DNA from: Cliona cf. orientalis
Taxonomy: Eukaryota; Porifera; Demospongiae; Clionaida; Clionaidae
DNA: 64,000 nucleotides
Direction of reading: 5' to 3'
NCBI GenBank assembly: GCA_963930775.1
Contig: OZ005694.1
Coordinates: forward strand, 5,945,054 to 6,009,053
Part shown: positions 35,236 through 46,892 of the stretch, one piece after another
Position numbering within the stretch: the first letter of the stretch is position 1
Layout: each line of letters starts with the position of its first letter
Position numbers and translations under genes: made by a program
Notes under the pieces: model-generated
Seen by the model: the letters and a program-made list of their open reading frames with translations, nothing else
What the model was told of the DNA's origin: nothing
Databases searched by the model: none

Positions 35236-35978
35236 ACCATTGCTCTTGTGTTCTGGATGCATGCATGCTGGTAGCTACATCATTCGTATGCGTACCTGCA
35301 CGCAATGCACAGCAAAATTCTGACATTTGGTCCTACTTATTACTGTAATTCTGTTCTTTACCTTTCCTGTGTAACTCATGTTATTGCCAGCATTAATTTT
35401 TTATCTTTACTTAATACTAGTGGTGATAAAAATCATCTGTGCGGGGCGAGCCTTCGCAAAAGTCACAAGATTTCTTTAAAAGCACGCACTGTCAGGCATG
35501 CATGCGCACATGGGGTTGGTAGCTACCAAAATAGCTAGGCCTGAGAAGCTATATACCACGACAGTGAAAGTATCACAGATTGCTAGAATAATAGCTATAG
35601 TCCAATAATGTTGATCACCTACACTATATATTAATTTTAGTAGTCTACTGTACACATGCCATGACCATGAGTCCAATTGCAAGTACCTATAGCCAGGCCC
35701 TGAGGGGATAAGCCTCCATGCAGTCATCTTCATGCTCAGGAAAGTGGAGTCTATCAGTGATGTTAATCGTGGACCTGAGCGTTGCCAGAGTGGTACAGCA
35801 CTCACCTTTTGAGTTTTGTGCCTTGCCTGTCTCTCAGATCGATGGTGGCGTATGCGCATGCGCATGACGACCATTACCTTACACGTTCCAAATTTAACTC
35901 TCTCCTCACTGAAATGATCACCCATATTATAAATACAGCTTCATTGCACGACATTTTAGGTGTGGCATTTGGGTAGCC

Positions 35979-38900
35979 ATGCTGAAAGCTCTTGGTTTGA
36001 AGCGGCCCTATGAACCAAAGCCAAGGTTCGTCCACTATGCTGGTGCAGTTCGAGGAGAGTTGTTTGTCTTTGCTGGTGGGACAGCAGACTTTGGCAAGAC
36101 CAAGGAAGAGTTGTCATCCACTATCCAAGTCTTTGATCAGTATCTAGAACAGTGGAGGCAGCTACAGACCACAGGCTGTCCACCCAAAGGACTGTGTGGT
36201 GGTGGCTGCTGTGTTTCCGATCCAAGTGGTGACCTCTACGTGTACGGAGGCCGTGATGGGTCCAATTATCGTGGTGGACTCTACAAGTTATCCTCTGAGA
36301 AATGGAGTCAATTGTCAGGTGAATCAGATGTGAATAGTCCAATGAAGAAGGTTGGATGTGGAATGGTCTATTTTAACAAGAATAAAGTAGCTGTCATTGG
36401 CGGCTATGGTCCACCACCTGCCTCACTCCAGCCTGGAGCATCATTCATCAAGGATAAACGCTACAGTGATGGACGAGGATGGATAAATGAATTCCATATT
36501 TTCAATACTGATGAATGTGAGTTAAAGTAGCCGTACTATTCAGTCACTGTTAGTGTAACCCCTATGTACATGTATCCTCAGGTGGCTGGTCCTCCCCTGC
36601 CATCAGTGGTACTAGACCTCCTCCCTGTTCTGGCTTCACTCTCACCAGCATTGATGATTACAGGGCTCTCATGTTTGGAGGAAGGGAAGGAGTGCATTTA
36701 GTGAGAATATCCGAAATCTACCTTATCAACTTTCAGGAAATGGTACAATAATAATGCATGTTTTTTGTGGCTACAGTACTCCTTCCTTAAATTAATCTAG
36801 AAGACTGTTTTCTTAGTTGACAGTGGTGTATTCTCACTGGAGTATGGGCACAAATTATAATCACGAAAGGGTCTTCTTTGAAGAGGGTGGAAAATTTCAC
36901 CCGAGCAAAACTTGCCCACTACAATAATTTATGGGTATTGTTTATGCATACTGCATTATGGCTGCCTTATCTTGATGTAAACATAACCTAACTAGCTTAG
37001 TAAGCCCTATTGAAACTAGCACTATAATGCAAAACCCTCGGAGCCAACCACTGAGCTGTACTGCATGTCCAACATTCCAACATGGCTGCAAGATGATTAC
37101 ATGGATCCTACGTAAGGCTTCCTAGGAGTAACCACAAGAATTTTACTGGTGAAAAGAGTAGGCATATGCATAAGGATAAGGCAACTATCCAATCTCCTCT
37201 GATCGTGCTTAGATCTACACAATTGCCATGCAGATTATTATGAAATTGGAAAGACAAGAGAGAGAGCCCTGGCCAGCTGGAAGATCATTCCATGCTGCTT
37301 GCTGCCTTGGCTTTGGTAGCCAGCACCCTCACCTGCTAGTCACTGGTGGACTGGATAATGATGATAAGACTCTGAGTGATGCCTGGTTATTTGATGTGAT
37401 CAACAGAAGGTGGAAGGAGGTCAGTCTTTCAAATAACTAGTTGAGTAATAGTTCAATAATACGTGGTCAAGTGTCCAGCAACAATTACATGTACATGTAC
37501 ATGGAATGAACAAGTATACAATATTGTCATTATAATATTATTATTATTGTCTTCCATCGATAACTAGAGCTCTGTAGAGCACATACCCCGTGCGCACATT
37601 GCGCAATCTATAGATTTACTTTCGGTGCATGGCTTTAATATTATTGTGAACTTGAGAGAAATAATGGAAAATTATGCTGCTTAGTTGTCCCGGTGACACT
37701 GGCCCACATGAAACAGCGCTCTCTACACCCAGACCTAGCCCGGACTAGGAAGACATGAACTTCAGTGTACCTACATTTTGTTGTGACAATAGTATAGCTA
37801 TCTTACGTACTGACTGGTTCCATGGGGCTTCAGATTTCAGTCACTATAGACGTCACGGGCATTATTTAGAACATCGACGATCTTTACCAGTCATACGCTT
37901 ATTAGTTGTGCGCATGAGCAGAAAGCACTACGGGCATGCATCATGCATTGATGGGCACTGCTGATAGGCGTGGCTATGGTGGCCAACAAAAAGGCACTAT
38001 TTGTGACGCTCGTGGACCGTATCCCTCGATTTTACGCACACTGAAGCCAGTTTTTTGCCAAATTTGATTGATTTGTTGTGCTTACGAGTCACTTAGATGC
38101 CTATATCTCTCGAGGTATGGCGATTTTTGTGCTAACAATGACGACGATACGACCGATTACTTTACCCCTTGTGCATGCGCGCGGGGTAATAAATGAGTGT
38201 ATATACATGTATAAGCTATACAAATAATCACCATATAAATTTGTATCATCAGACTGAAAAGTACAGATGTTGTAGCCATTGATGCTTGATTGTCGAATTT
38301 ATGATACTAATATTATTGTGTATAATAATTATATTATTATATAATTATATATTAATTAGTATATCCCATACTGTGGATACCGTAATATTGTCTGCGTCAG
38401 CTGCTATTTCCATACCACCCATTAATGTCTGCTTTGTGGCATCATAGTAAAACTATTACTTATACCATGCAGCTGACACTGCCTGATGATATTCCATCAA
38501 CAAGAAGGGGACACTCAGTGACAGCTATTTCTCTGGCACCAGGTCTCACTGAGGTCACTATGTTTGGAGGTACAAGTTCTCCTTACAGAGAGGCTCAGAG
38601 TACACACATAGCAGCAACTGTTGTCATAATGTTTGGTGAGTTGAATCCGTGTCCTCATCCTGTGTAAAAATAGGGTATGGTTTATATACATAGCTAGTAA
38701 AATCGTTCGATTTAAGGCCAGTATTATATATAAACTTGCTGCATAGCCACCTAGCACAAGCAGTGCAGGCATAAGTGTCAGTATTAGCTGGGGGGGGGGG
38801 GGGGGGGTGGTCTTGGGGAACCTCTTGGACTTTGTCCTTTATTCATTAACTTGTTCATACTAGGGGGGTCTGGGGGCATGCTCCCCCAGGGAAATATTTT

Positions 38901-40864
38901 TATTTTTTAACTGCTGAGACTACTTCTCGTGGCTTCTGAGACTGGTCTTGTCCGTGATATCTACTGGTCCCCCCCCTTTAATACAATAATATGTTTCCTC
39001 CTGCACGGAGCGCGAAGCTGAGAATATTTTGTGTTAAAAGGAGCAAAAAGTGCCTATTTTGACACTTTCACCATTCCAACTTTTATGCACATGTATTGCG
39101 TATATGGTTTGTGGCTATTCTCAAGGGGGGCAGCCAGCTCCAACGGGGGCGAGTGCCCCCTCCCGCCCCCTTAAATGAAACCCTGCTGATCTTATCTATC
39201 TGTTATGATTTGTGGTCATGTACAATGATGCCACATGTATTTCAAGTGGACAAGTGAATGATAGCTACATTATTTACTGGACACTCCTGATCCTTCATTG
39301 GAGAAGCTGGCATGCAAGATTATGATTGTATTATTAATTATGCTTCTTGGATGTACATGTAGTGATTAGCTACATGTATTAATTCTATTCAGAATATTCA
39401 GAGAGGATATGGCAATTGGTTGATGTGGCCAAAACTGACCAGTTGGGGTCCAATGAGAGAATTCAGGAGAAGATTGAAAAGATTAAGCAGTTTGCCAGAG
39501 TAGCTCCAGCAGTGTCCAGTGGTGATGGAGCTGAACTAGAAGGCTTGAGGGATGCCTTGAGGGCTGTACAGATGAGGGAGAGGGAGCTACAGCAACAACT
39601 GGAAGGTGCTAACACGAGAGTGGAGCAAGAGAGGGAAAGAAATAAGGTATTACTCCAGAGATATAATATAGCTTCTTAGTACTGTCTCCAGTCTCCCTGA
39701 TTTTGTCGGTGTGTGCACTAGAAAAGAGGGAATTAATGTGTGTATACAGTGAGTGATGTCTGTGTTTGAAAAATTATGACATTGTGCATGTTACTGGTAT
39801 TCTCTGGCTTTAACTGTTTGTTAAGTGTATACTATAAACCACCCATATAAGAATACAAGCATAATAAATTTATTTCTACTATATAAAAGGAAAGAGATGA
39901 AGCTGTAGAGCAGCTGAGTCAGCAAGTTCAACAAGAACAACAGCTGAGTCAGCAATTACGACAATTGCATCAACAAGAGCAGTGGCAACTTCAACAAGAT
40001 TACCAGCAGCTCCAACGGCAGCATGAGCAGGAGTTCCGAGAGAGGGTAGAGTATGCTGAAGTGAGAGCCAGAGAGGCTGAGGCTCAGCTACATCAAGTCC
40101 AGTCACACTGGGTCATTCCAAGGGATAAGATTGAGCTCACCAAGGAGAAGCTTGGCAAGGGAGCTTGGGGGAAGGTCAAGGTAGCCAAGTTCAGGGGAAC
40201 CCGTGTCGCTGCAAAATGCTACCACCAGATTCTTCTTTCTGAGCACAATCTTCGACTGTTTCGTCGTGAGATCAGCATGGCCGCTCGTCTTCGCCACCCC
40301 AACCTGGTCCAGTTCATTGGAGCTTCAATAGAGGGAGAGCTGATTCTTGTGACAGAGCTGATGACGACAAGCCTAGGAGCTCTGATGCACCGTGGACCAC
40401 TCAGTGAAGCCAACATCACCTCCATCAGCCTGGACGTAGTTCGAGCCCTCAACTACCTCCACCTGATGCAGCCACACCCCATCATCCATCGAGACATCTG
40501 CAGCGGTAATGTTCTCCTTGACCCACTCCCAGAGGACTGCTGGAAGGCCAAAGTCTCCGACTATGGCTCAGTCAATCTTCTCCAGTACCTGACCACAGCT
40601 CATCCTGGAAATCCCTTCTATGCAGCCCCTGAATCCAAGGACCCCGAGCTACAGACAGCAAAGATGGATATCTACAGCTTTGGTGTTCTTCTAGCAGAGA
40701 TGCTGACCAATGAACTGCCAGAGAAGAAAGATCGTCATCGACAGATACTCAAGATCTCTGTGGAACGACCAAACTTTGTTGAACTAGTTAGGCAGTGTCT
40801 TAGTGAGGAAGGAGACCATCGCCCCTCTGCTCAAGACATAATGACACAACTTAGTGATGTGTGA
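35979..40864 (+). CDS. Kelch / coiled-coil / TKL-like protein kinase, copy 3
   Basis: Exons: 35979-36516, 36582-36742, 37234-37419, 38473-38635, 39393-39646, 39890-40864; total 2277 nt, 758 residues, open and in phase throughout. The start ATG opens MLKALGLKRPYEPKPR. Kelch blades in exons 1-4 include [40 protein letters not shown] and VTMFGGTS. Exon 4 is 9 nt longer than in the other copies. Coiled coil about 349-500; it has the shortest Gln-rich stretch of the intact copies. Kinase about 515-752 with all catalytic residues (GKGAWGKV, VAAK, HRDICSGN, SDYG, AAPES). The kinase exon is almost identical to copy 1. Probable cytoplasmic Ser/Thr (TKL-like) kinase; substrate unknown. The Kelch propeller presumably binds a partner. 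Confidence 0.87.
38780..39190. repeat. G-rich repeat segment in intron 4 of copy 3
   Basis: A G homopolymer at about 38789-38807 is followed by GGGGGTCTGGGGGCATGCTC and, near the far end, CAGCCAGCTCCAACGGGGGC. The words resemble the interior of the 34008 element. It is probably a decayed member of that class; no TIR was resolved. Confidence 0.4.
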
Positions 40865-41216
40865 GACAAGGTAACGTTAGCCACCTCATGATGTTTTGTG
40901 TAACCATTTAGTATAAGTTAGCTAATACTTTTTTCATTTGAAGAGTGCATTTTTTTACGCTGTAACTATTATTCTACCATAAGATTTTGAAGTGTTATAA
41001 ATAATTATATTACCGGGTACCCTTATAATTATTAGAAGTATTATACTTGAATGAATCACTATTGTGAGTTAAAATCACAAAAAGAGTGTGGTCAAATTAA
41101 AATAATAGGACCACCTCATGAACTGATTCTCCCATCTTGTTGTGAATGGATACACCCCAAGCTGTGAACTTCAGGCAGGCATGGGTTCATGGTACATCGA
41201 ATTAAATCTCTGGTAT

Positions 41217-42548
41217 TCACAGAAATGTTTCATGAGAGTTGATAGGGTACTCTCCTATGGAAGCCGAGAAGGGCAATTTCGTTCGATTCCGCAACCCGCA
41301 TCCCGCACCTTTACATAGCAGCTTGAGGATGGAGAGTGAGGCCAAGGTGCCTGTGGGACCGCGGTCCAATGCCTCGTCCCAGACTTTCAGCCAGCCAACA
41401 GCCATAGCAACTCGAGTGACTAGTTTCTGAGATGGATGATTCAGAGCCTGTTTCAGTTGGTAGGAGCGATCTTCTTCGATGATTCGCTTTTTGACAGTAC
41501 TTCGCTGGTGAAGTTTGTGGAATAGGGAAGCTCAAGGAGACGGCATTGCTTGACAAGGTCTAGTGCCTCTACATCAGGGTAGCTCAGAGTCTTGAACACC
41601 TCTTCCCTCAATGTGTCAGTATTTGAATCTCCAGAGCAGGCTCGAAACAAGATCAGAAGCACAGCTTTGCACAGAGACAGCGGCATCTCATAGATGGCCA
41701 GTCCAGAGTTATCAAGGGGATGCTATTTGCAGTAGTTCTTGGCAATCGCAGGATATAAATTCTTTCCCCCAGCTCAGCTTGGAAAGACTCCAGGCGAGAC
41801 AGCAATGTGGTGTTTAGGTGCCAAAACTCAGATCCATACATCAAGACAGGCATTACACATGCAGGATTCAATGAGGCTTCTAGATGAAAGTGGATTCAGT
41901 TGGCCATGGAAGGAGCCCAGCTGGCCATGAGCAAAGAAGGCCCCACGAGCTTTGCTGATGCGTTCCTCTATGCTCTTGTGACTAGAGCCGCTAGAACTCC
42001 ACCACACCCCCAGACATTTCACTGAGTTCTCAACTGGGAGGCCCGCCAGGGTGCTCATACTTGGGTAGTCTCTCGTCCCAGTGATGACAATGCCACACTT
42101 TTCCAGGCTGAGTTGGAGGCCATTCTTCTCTGCAAACCGGTCTACAGTCTTGACTTGATCTGTAGCATCGGTGGCATTGGTTGATGCTGTGCGGATATCA
42201 TCAGCATGCGCAAAAGCACCAAGGTAGAGCCCGTTAGCACTGAGGCCGAGCTTTCTTGGACTTATTTCCTTCAGCAGTGGATCCATTACCAGATTGAAAA
42301 GGACAGGAGACAACACTGAACTCTGTCTAATCCCCCTCTCTATGGGGAATGGTTTAGAAAGCTGACTTCCAATCCGAACATATGTGAGGAGGTCCTTGTA
42401 CCAATCCTTGATTATTCTCCAGCACTTTCCTTTGATTCCAGCATGAAACAATTGTTCAAGGAGGACACAAAACAGTAAAACTCCACCATATCGAAAGCGC
42501 TCGTTAGGTCATAGAAACAGTAGACGAGGTCTCCATCTAGAGTGAATT
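41217..42548 (-). mobile_element. Decayed LINE, reverse-transcriptase and 3' region
   Basis: Read on the minus strand, the pieces appear in order: DLTSAFDMVEF (42545-42480); then, after a 1-bp shift, a 42451-41828 frame with GIRQSSVLSPVLFNLVMDPLL and AHADDIRTA, the palm motif with AHADD in place of YADD; then MPVLMYGSE...LESFQAELG (41871-41653); LREEVFKTLS (to 41453); and GWLKVWDEALDRGPTGT (41405-41217). Frameshifts and stops separate them, so it is dead. It is 5'-truncated at the foldback element that starts at 42549. Confidence 0.85.
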
Positions 42549-43348
42549 TTTTATGGGAGGTGAATAGTGCCAAAATTAGGCACCATGCACTTTCCGGTCA
42601 TAGAGTGTAGAGGAGGTATGTATTATGAAGTGGAGGGGGCATGTTTTGTGTAGTGGAGGCATGTTTAGTGAAGTGGATAGTGTATATTTGGTGGAGTGGA
42701 GGGGGCATGTTTAATGAAGTGGAGGGGGTATATTTGGTGTGGTGGAGGGGGTATGCAGAGTGCAGAAGGGTCTACGTTCAGAAGACTTATGAAGTAGAGG
42801 GGTGGGGCTGTGGATCTGCACATATGGAATGTCCCTTCCATCAGCTTAGAGTATCAACAGCCAGCTCTATTATTTTATCAGAGAATCCCCAAGGTTCAAA
42901 GTTCATAGTGTAATACTATGGACACACCCCTTGTGTCCCACCCTCTAACCGCATGCACAGAAGCTTCATCCTCCTCTCTGCTTCAACAAACACACCCCAG
43001 TACCCCTCCACTCCATCAAAGACATACCCGCCCTAAAACTTATCTCCACTCAAACAAAATGATCTCTCCACTTCACAAAATGTATATACCCCCTCCACTT
43101 CATCAAGCATAACCCTCCCTTTCACAAATTGTACCCCCCTTAACTATATCAAACACAGTCCCTCCACTTCACAAAATATACCCCCTCCTCTCCATCAAAA
43201 GAAAACTCTACCCTCACGAATCAGTGCCCCCTCCTCTCCATCAAAAGAAAGATCCTACCCCCTCCACTTCATGAAACATCTCCCCTCTACGCACCACAAA
43301 CAGGAAGTGTATGTCGCCTAATTTTGGCACTGTTCATCTCCCATAAAT
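42549..43348. mobile_element. Foldback element with purine-rich / pyrimidine-rich arms
   Basis: The 32-bp ends are inverted with two mismatches (left tttatgggaggtgaatagtg; right inverse, 43315-43346). The left arm is a degenerate minisatellite of gaagtggagggggcatgttt-like units (42610-42800). The right arm (about 43035-43290) is the complementary ccccctccacttcat-type array, so the arms can pair. No coding frame. Mirror-like homopurine tracts could also form triplex DNA. Confidence 0.75.
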
Positions 43349-43437
43349 TTTGAGATCACTTCATGACCAGCCAAGTATCATAACTAGCGATACACTGAAG
43401 TGTAGGGTTCCTCGCTCAGCTCTGTGCGCATGCGCAA

Positions 43438-44040
43438 TTAGACCACGTGACCAAACGGGACTTTCCCTTGCCATTGACCATGCGTGTCAAGTCAGTACAG
43501 AAACTATTGCAGGTATAGGTTCTACAAATGTTTTGATTCACAGACACTGGCGATAGAGTTAAGACTAAGAGTTAGCTAGTGCATAGCGATCAACTTTTGC
43601 TACAGCTGGTCGAAGCAAAGGACCAGGCAGGCTCAAGCCCAGAATGGGCGAAGATTTTAGGCGTCGCGAAAATTTGTTCATCGGGCGACTGGACTTCGGC
43701 GATACTACAGCCATGTGGCAGCTGTGAAAGATCCAGAAGATAGAAGACCATGTTTGACGCCTGCTGCCACCGAAAAGAATTCGGCGTCGATGTTCACCAA
43801 GAAGAGCGACTATTTAAGGTCGACGCAAAAATTTACTTGGTGGGTCATGGAGTCCGGGACGACCGTGGACTCGTGGCTGCCCTCAATCTTCGTGAAAGTA
43901 GGTCACTTTGTTTGACATCCTTGGAGCCGGCGATGGAGCTGGACTCCCTCTAGCAGGCAAGAACGAAGTTTTAGAAGCTCGCAAAGAAACCGTACAAAAA
44001 CTCGATCGACCCGAGTATAAACCTCGCTTCGCTCGGTAAT
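43438..44040 (-). repeat. Inverted copy of the 11388 repeat family
   Basis: 43595-44035 corresponds inversely to 11388-11830, ending in cctcgcttcgctcggtaatt. Words match in reverse order (ggtgggtcatggagtccggg, ttagaagctcgcaaagaaac). The adjoining upstream 43400-43590 is unrecognised. Short ORFs in it are incidental. Confidence 0.65.
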
Positions 44041-44112
44041 TAATTTTATGCGCATGCACTTACGTACGTACAATCTCATTGCGTGACATTGTGGGTGTGG
44101 TTATGTAGACAA

Positions 44113-46393
44113 TGGCGTATTTTGTGAAATATTGCCCTTAGGCCTAAAGGGAAGATTTTACGCCAGTGTTTCCCTTAGACCTAAAGGGGAGATTTTACGC
44201 CACGCTCGCCGTTTTGTACATAACGGGGACATTTTACGCAAGGTATTTTGGCGCATATCTGCCCTTGTGTTTGAACATTATTATAACATTATAAAGGGAA
44301 GATTATACGCCAACCATTTGAGTGGCGTAAAAGCTTCTCTTTATGATACTGAACAAACACAAGGGCGAGTTTATGCGCCGCGATCTCGGCCGTTCTTAGC
44401 GGGGCTGAGCATGCGCAAAGTATCCTACCGATCGAGTGGCGTAAAAGCTTCTCTTTATGATACTGAACAAACACAAGGGCGAGTTTATGCGCCGCGATCT
44501 CGGCCGTTCTTAGCGGGGCTGAGCATGCGCCAAGTATCCTACTGAGTGGCGTAAAAGCTTCTCTTTATGTTAACGAACACAAGGGTGAGTTTATGTGCCG
44601 TGAGCACGCGTCTGTAATTTCTGGTGACTCTTGTGATATATAATATTATATAATAATTAGCTATTTATACCAGTAGGGCTGAGCAGGGAGTTTCTGATCC
44701 AATCTCGTTAATAATTATTGTTGGTGGGCTATCGATGAATCGCACATAGTGCAGCTAATAATATAATATAAATTTTATATGACCAATTATTCTGCATGTA
44801 CCATAATAATATTATTATTTAATATCTATTATGGAAGATAAAAAAAATCGAAGTATAATTAATCAGATTGATTTAGCTCAGAAATTGCATGTAGAATCAC
44901 CATAGTAATGGATGCAATGATTATGAGGATGTGCACTAATAGTAAGTGATTTCACGTTCAAAAATGAATTAGCTATAGCTATTCGCATAGTCTCACTTCC
45001 TTGTCTGGAAAGGATACCTCGGTAGTTTCATCATCGTCATAGAACTGGACAACCCACTTCCCAGTATTAACATTAAACGATGATAGCCACCCTTTATACC
45101 AAATTCCATCGGAATACAATACTTCAACTACTTTCCTTTTTTCTCCATCATCCTCTTTCACTTTTTTGGAAGGAGAACACAATAATTATCATAGGTAAGC
45201 ATGAATAGTCAAGCAGACATATCGACATGCATTTATTACCATCGAATGTAATGGAGCTGATAGCGAAGGATATGAATCTTGAATAGAAACTGCCATTTTA
45301 GCCACCTAATAATAATTAATTACTAAGATAATTACCAGTTGGGGGTATAGTCAATTAATACTAATAGTATATTAAATAAGCTATTAATGACTACTGAATA
45401 TTACCAGATGGTACCTAGCTAGCTAGTACATACTTTTGGGAATAGAGTACATACAGTAAGCAATCCTACATGAGCTGTAGGTGGGAATATGCATGATTAG
45501 CTAGCTATACCTGAATATCCACTGAGTAGACAAAATACACGTATGGATCCACTTTCGTACGTATGAACACTGACCAACTACAGCCAGACTCAAACAAATG
45601 AATTGCAGCTCCTCCTAGAAATGTTGGCTTCTGCAAAATCCAGGGAGATCGGGGAGCAATTTAACAGGACATTCCATCTTCCATCACATTTTGGAGCTGA
45701 AGGGATTTTTGCTTCTAAAGAAGCAGGTTTTAGCTGGAAATCGCTCCCGAGGAGGAAGAACAGACACAAGATCTTCAGCAGCTTCATAGCTTTAATGCGC
45801 CAAAAATTGAACGTCTGCGCATGCTCAGCTCCACCCACAATAATGCTTAACACAAAAGTAGGATCCTTCGCGCATGCTCAGCTCCGCTAAGAGCGGCCGA
45901 GTTTGCGGCGCATAAACTCACCCTTGTGTTTGTTCAGTATCATAAAGAGAAGCTTTTACGCCACTCGGTAGGATACTTTGCGCATACTCAGCCCCGCTAA
46001 GAACGGCCGAGATCGCGGCGCATAAACTCGCCCTTGTGTTTGTTCAGTATCATAAAGAGAAGCTTTTACGCCACTCGGTAGGATACTTTGCGCATGCTCA
46101 GCCCCGCTAAGAACGGCCGAGATCGCGGCGCATAAACTCGCCCTTGTGTTTGTTCAGTATCATAAAGGGAAGATTTTACGCCACTCAAATGGTTGGCGTA
46201 TAATCTTCCCTTTATAATGTTATAATAATGTTCAAACACAAGGGCAGATATGCGCCAAAATACCTTGCGTAAAATGTCCCCGTTATGTACAAAACGGCGA
46301 GCGTGGCGTAAAATCTCCCCTTTAGGTCTAAGGGGAACACTGGCGTAAAATCTTCCCTTTAGGCCTAAAGGCAATATTTCTTAAAATACGCCA
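44113..46393. mobile_element. 2.3-kb element with long inverted repeats built of sub-repeats
   Basis: The left arm, 44113 to about 44615, and the right arm, about 45858-46393, are inverted copies starting tggcgtatttt. Within each arm a ~103-bp unit (marks: gtggcgtaaaagcttctctt, caaacacaagggcgagttta, ctcggccgttcttagcgggg) is tandemly repeated, two to three copies on the left and three on the right. This architecture matches foldback-type DNA transposons. The unique centre (44620-45857) holds exons of a Tudor-like gene on the minus strand. No transposase was seen. Confidence 0.85.
44979..45630 (-). CDS. Tudor-like domain gene fragment inside the long-inverted-repeat element
   Basis: Three exon-like blocks on the minus strand. 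45630-45511 (40 codons, KPTFLGGAAIHLFESG..., acceptor tttgcag/, donor attcag/gtatag). 45305-45240 (22 codons, VAKMAVSIQDSYPSL..., good acceptor and donor). A terminal block of 45180-44979 encodes KVVEVLYSDGIWYKGWLSSF, then TGKWVVQFYDDDETTEVSFP and a stop. The last block has the aromatic/acidic five-strand look of a Tudor/Agenet chromatin-reader domain. The acceptor of the terminal block is unclear and the phase does not close with the previous exon; no start exon was found. It is either a captured host gene piece or the element's own gene. Confidence 0.5.
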
Positions 46394-46411
46394 ATGTATG
46401 TACGACCGTGT

Positions 46412-46467
46412 GCGAGCTAGCCCCTCCTCTCTTCGCGCATGCAAGAAAAGAGGAGGGGCTAGCTCGC
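46412..46467. repeat. 56-bp palindrome just upstream of Kelch-kinase copy 4
   Basis: The arms gcgagctagcccctcctctc and its inverse (one mismatch) surround cgcgcatgc. It lies 34 bp before the ATG of copy 4. It has the same CCCCTCC-rich flavour as the 11897 palindrome in front of copy 1. Confidence 0.8.
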
Positions 46468-46892
46468 CAGACTATTGTGGGTGTGGCATTTCGGGTAGCC
46501 ATGCTAAGAGCTCTTGGTTTGAAGCGGCCCTATGAACCAAAACCAAGGGCCCTTCACTATGCTGGTGCAGTTCGAGGAGAGTTACTTGTCTTTGCCGGTA
46601 AGACAGTAGACTTTGACAAGACCAAGGAAGAGTTGTCGTCCACTATCCAAATCTTTGATCAGTATCTAGTGGAGGCAGCTACAGACCACAGGCTGTCCAC
46701 CCAAAGGACTGTATAGCGGAGGTTGCTGTGTTTCTCCTAGTGGTGATCTGTACGTGTATGGAGGTCGTGATGGATCCAATTATCGAGGTGGACTCTACAA
46801 GTTGTCCGGTTGATATTTCATATAAGAGTCACGAAATATGCAAAGTCAGCATTTTATATATATCATATTGTGATATAGTATCTTGGTGTCGT

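Noticed and set aside
35770..35830. tRNA-like start (gcgttgccagagtggtacag)
   Set aside because: D-arm-like letters only. No acceptor pairing, anticodon arm or T-loop (GTTCGAATC) follows at the right distance.
43715..43953. Two overlapping ORFs in the 43438-44040 repeat
   Set aside because: The segment is a dispersed repeat whose inverse copy at 11388 does not keep the same frames open.
44132..44545. 137-codon ORF in the left arm of the long-inverted-repeat element (and its mirror at 46066-46374)
   Set aside because: It repeats with the 103-bp sub-units and is mirrored in the other arm. No domain and no codon bias; most likely non-coding arm sequence.
45590..45853. Minus-strand ORF MKLLKILCLFFLLG... 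as a secreted peptide
   Set aside because: It has a signal-peptide-like start, but the exon at 45630-45511 in another frame explains the region better. No homology was recognised for the rest.
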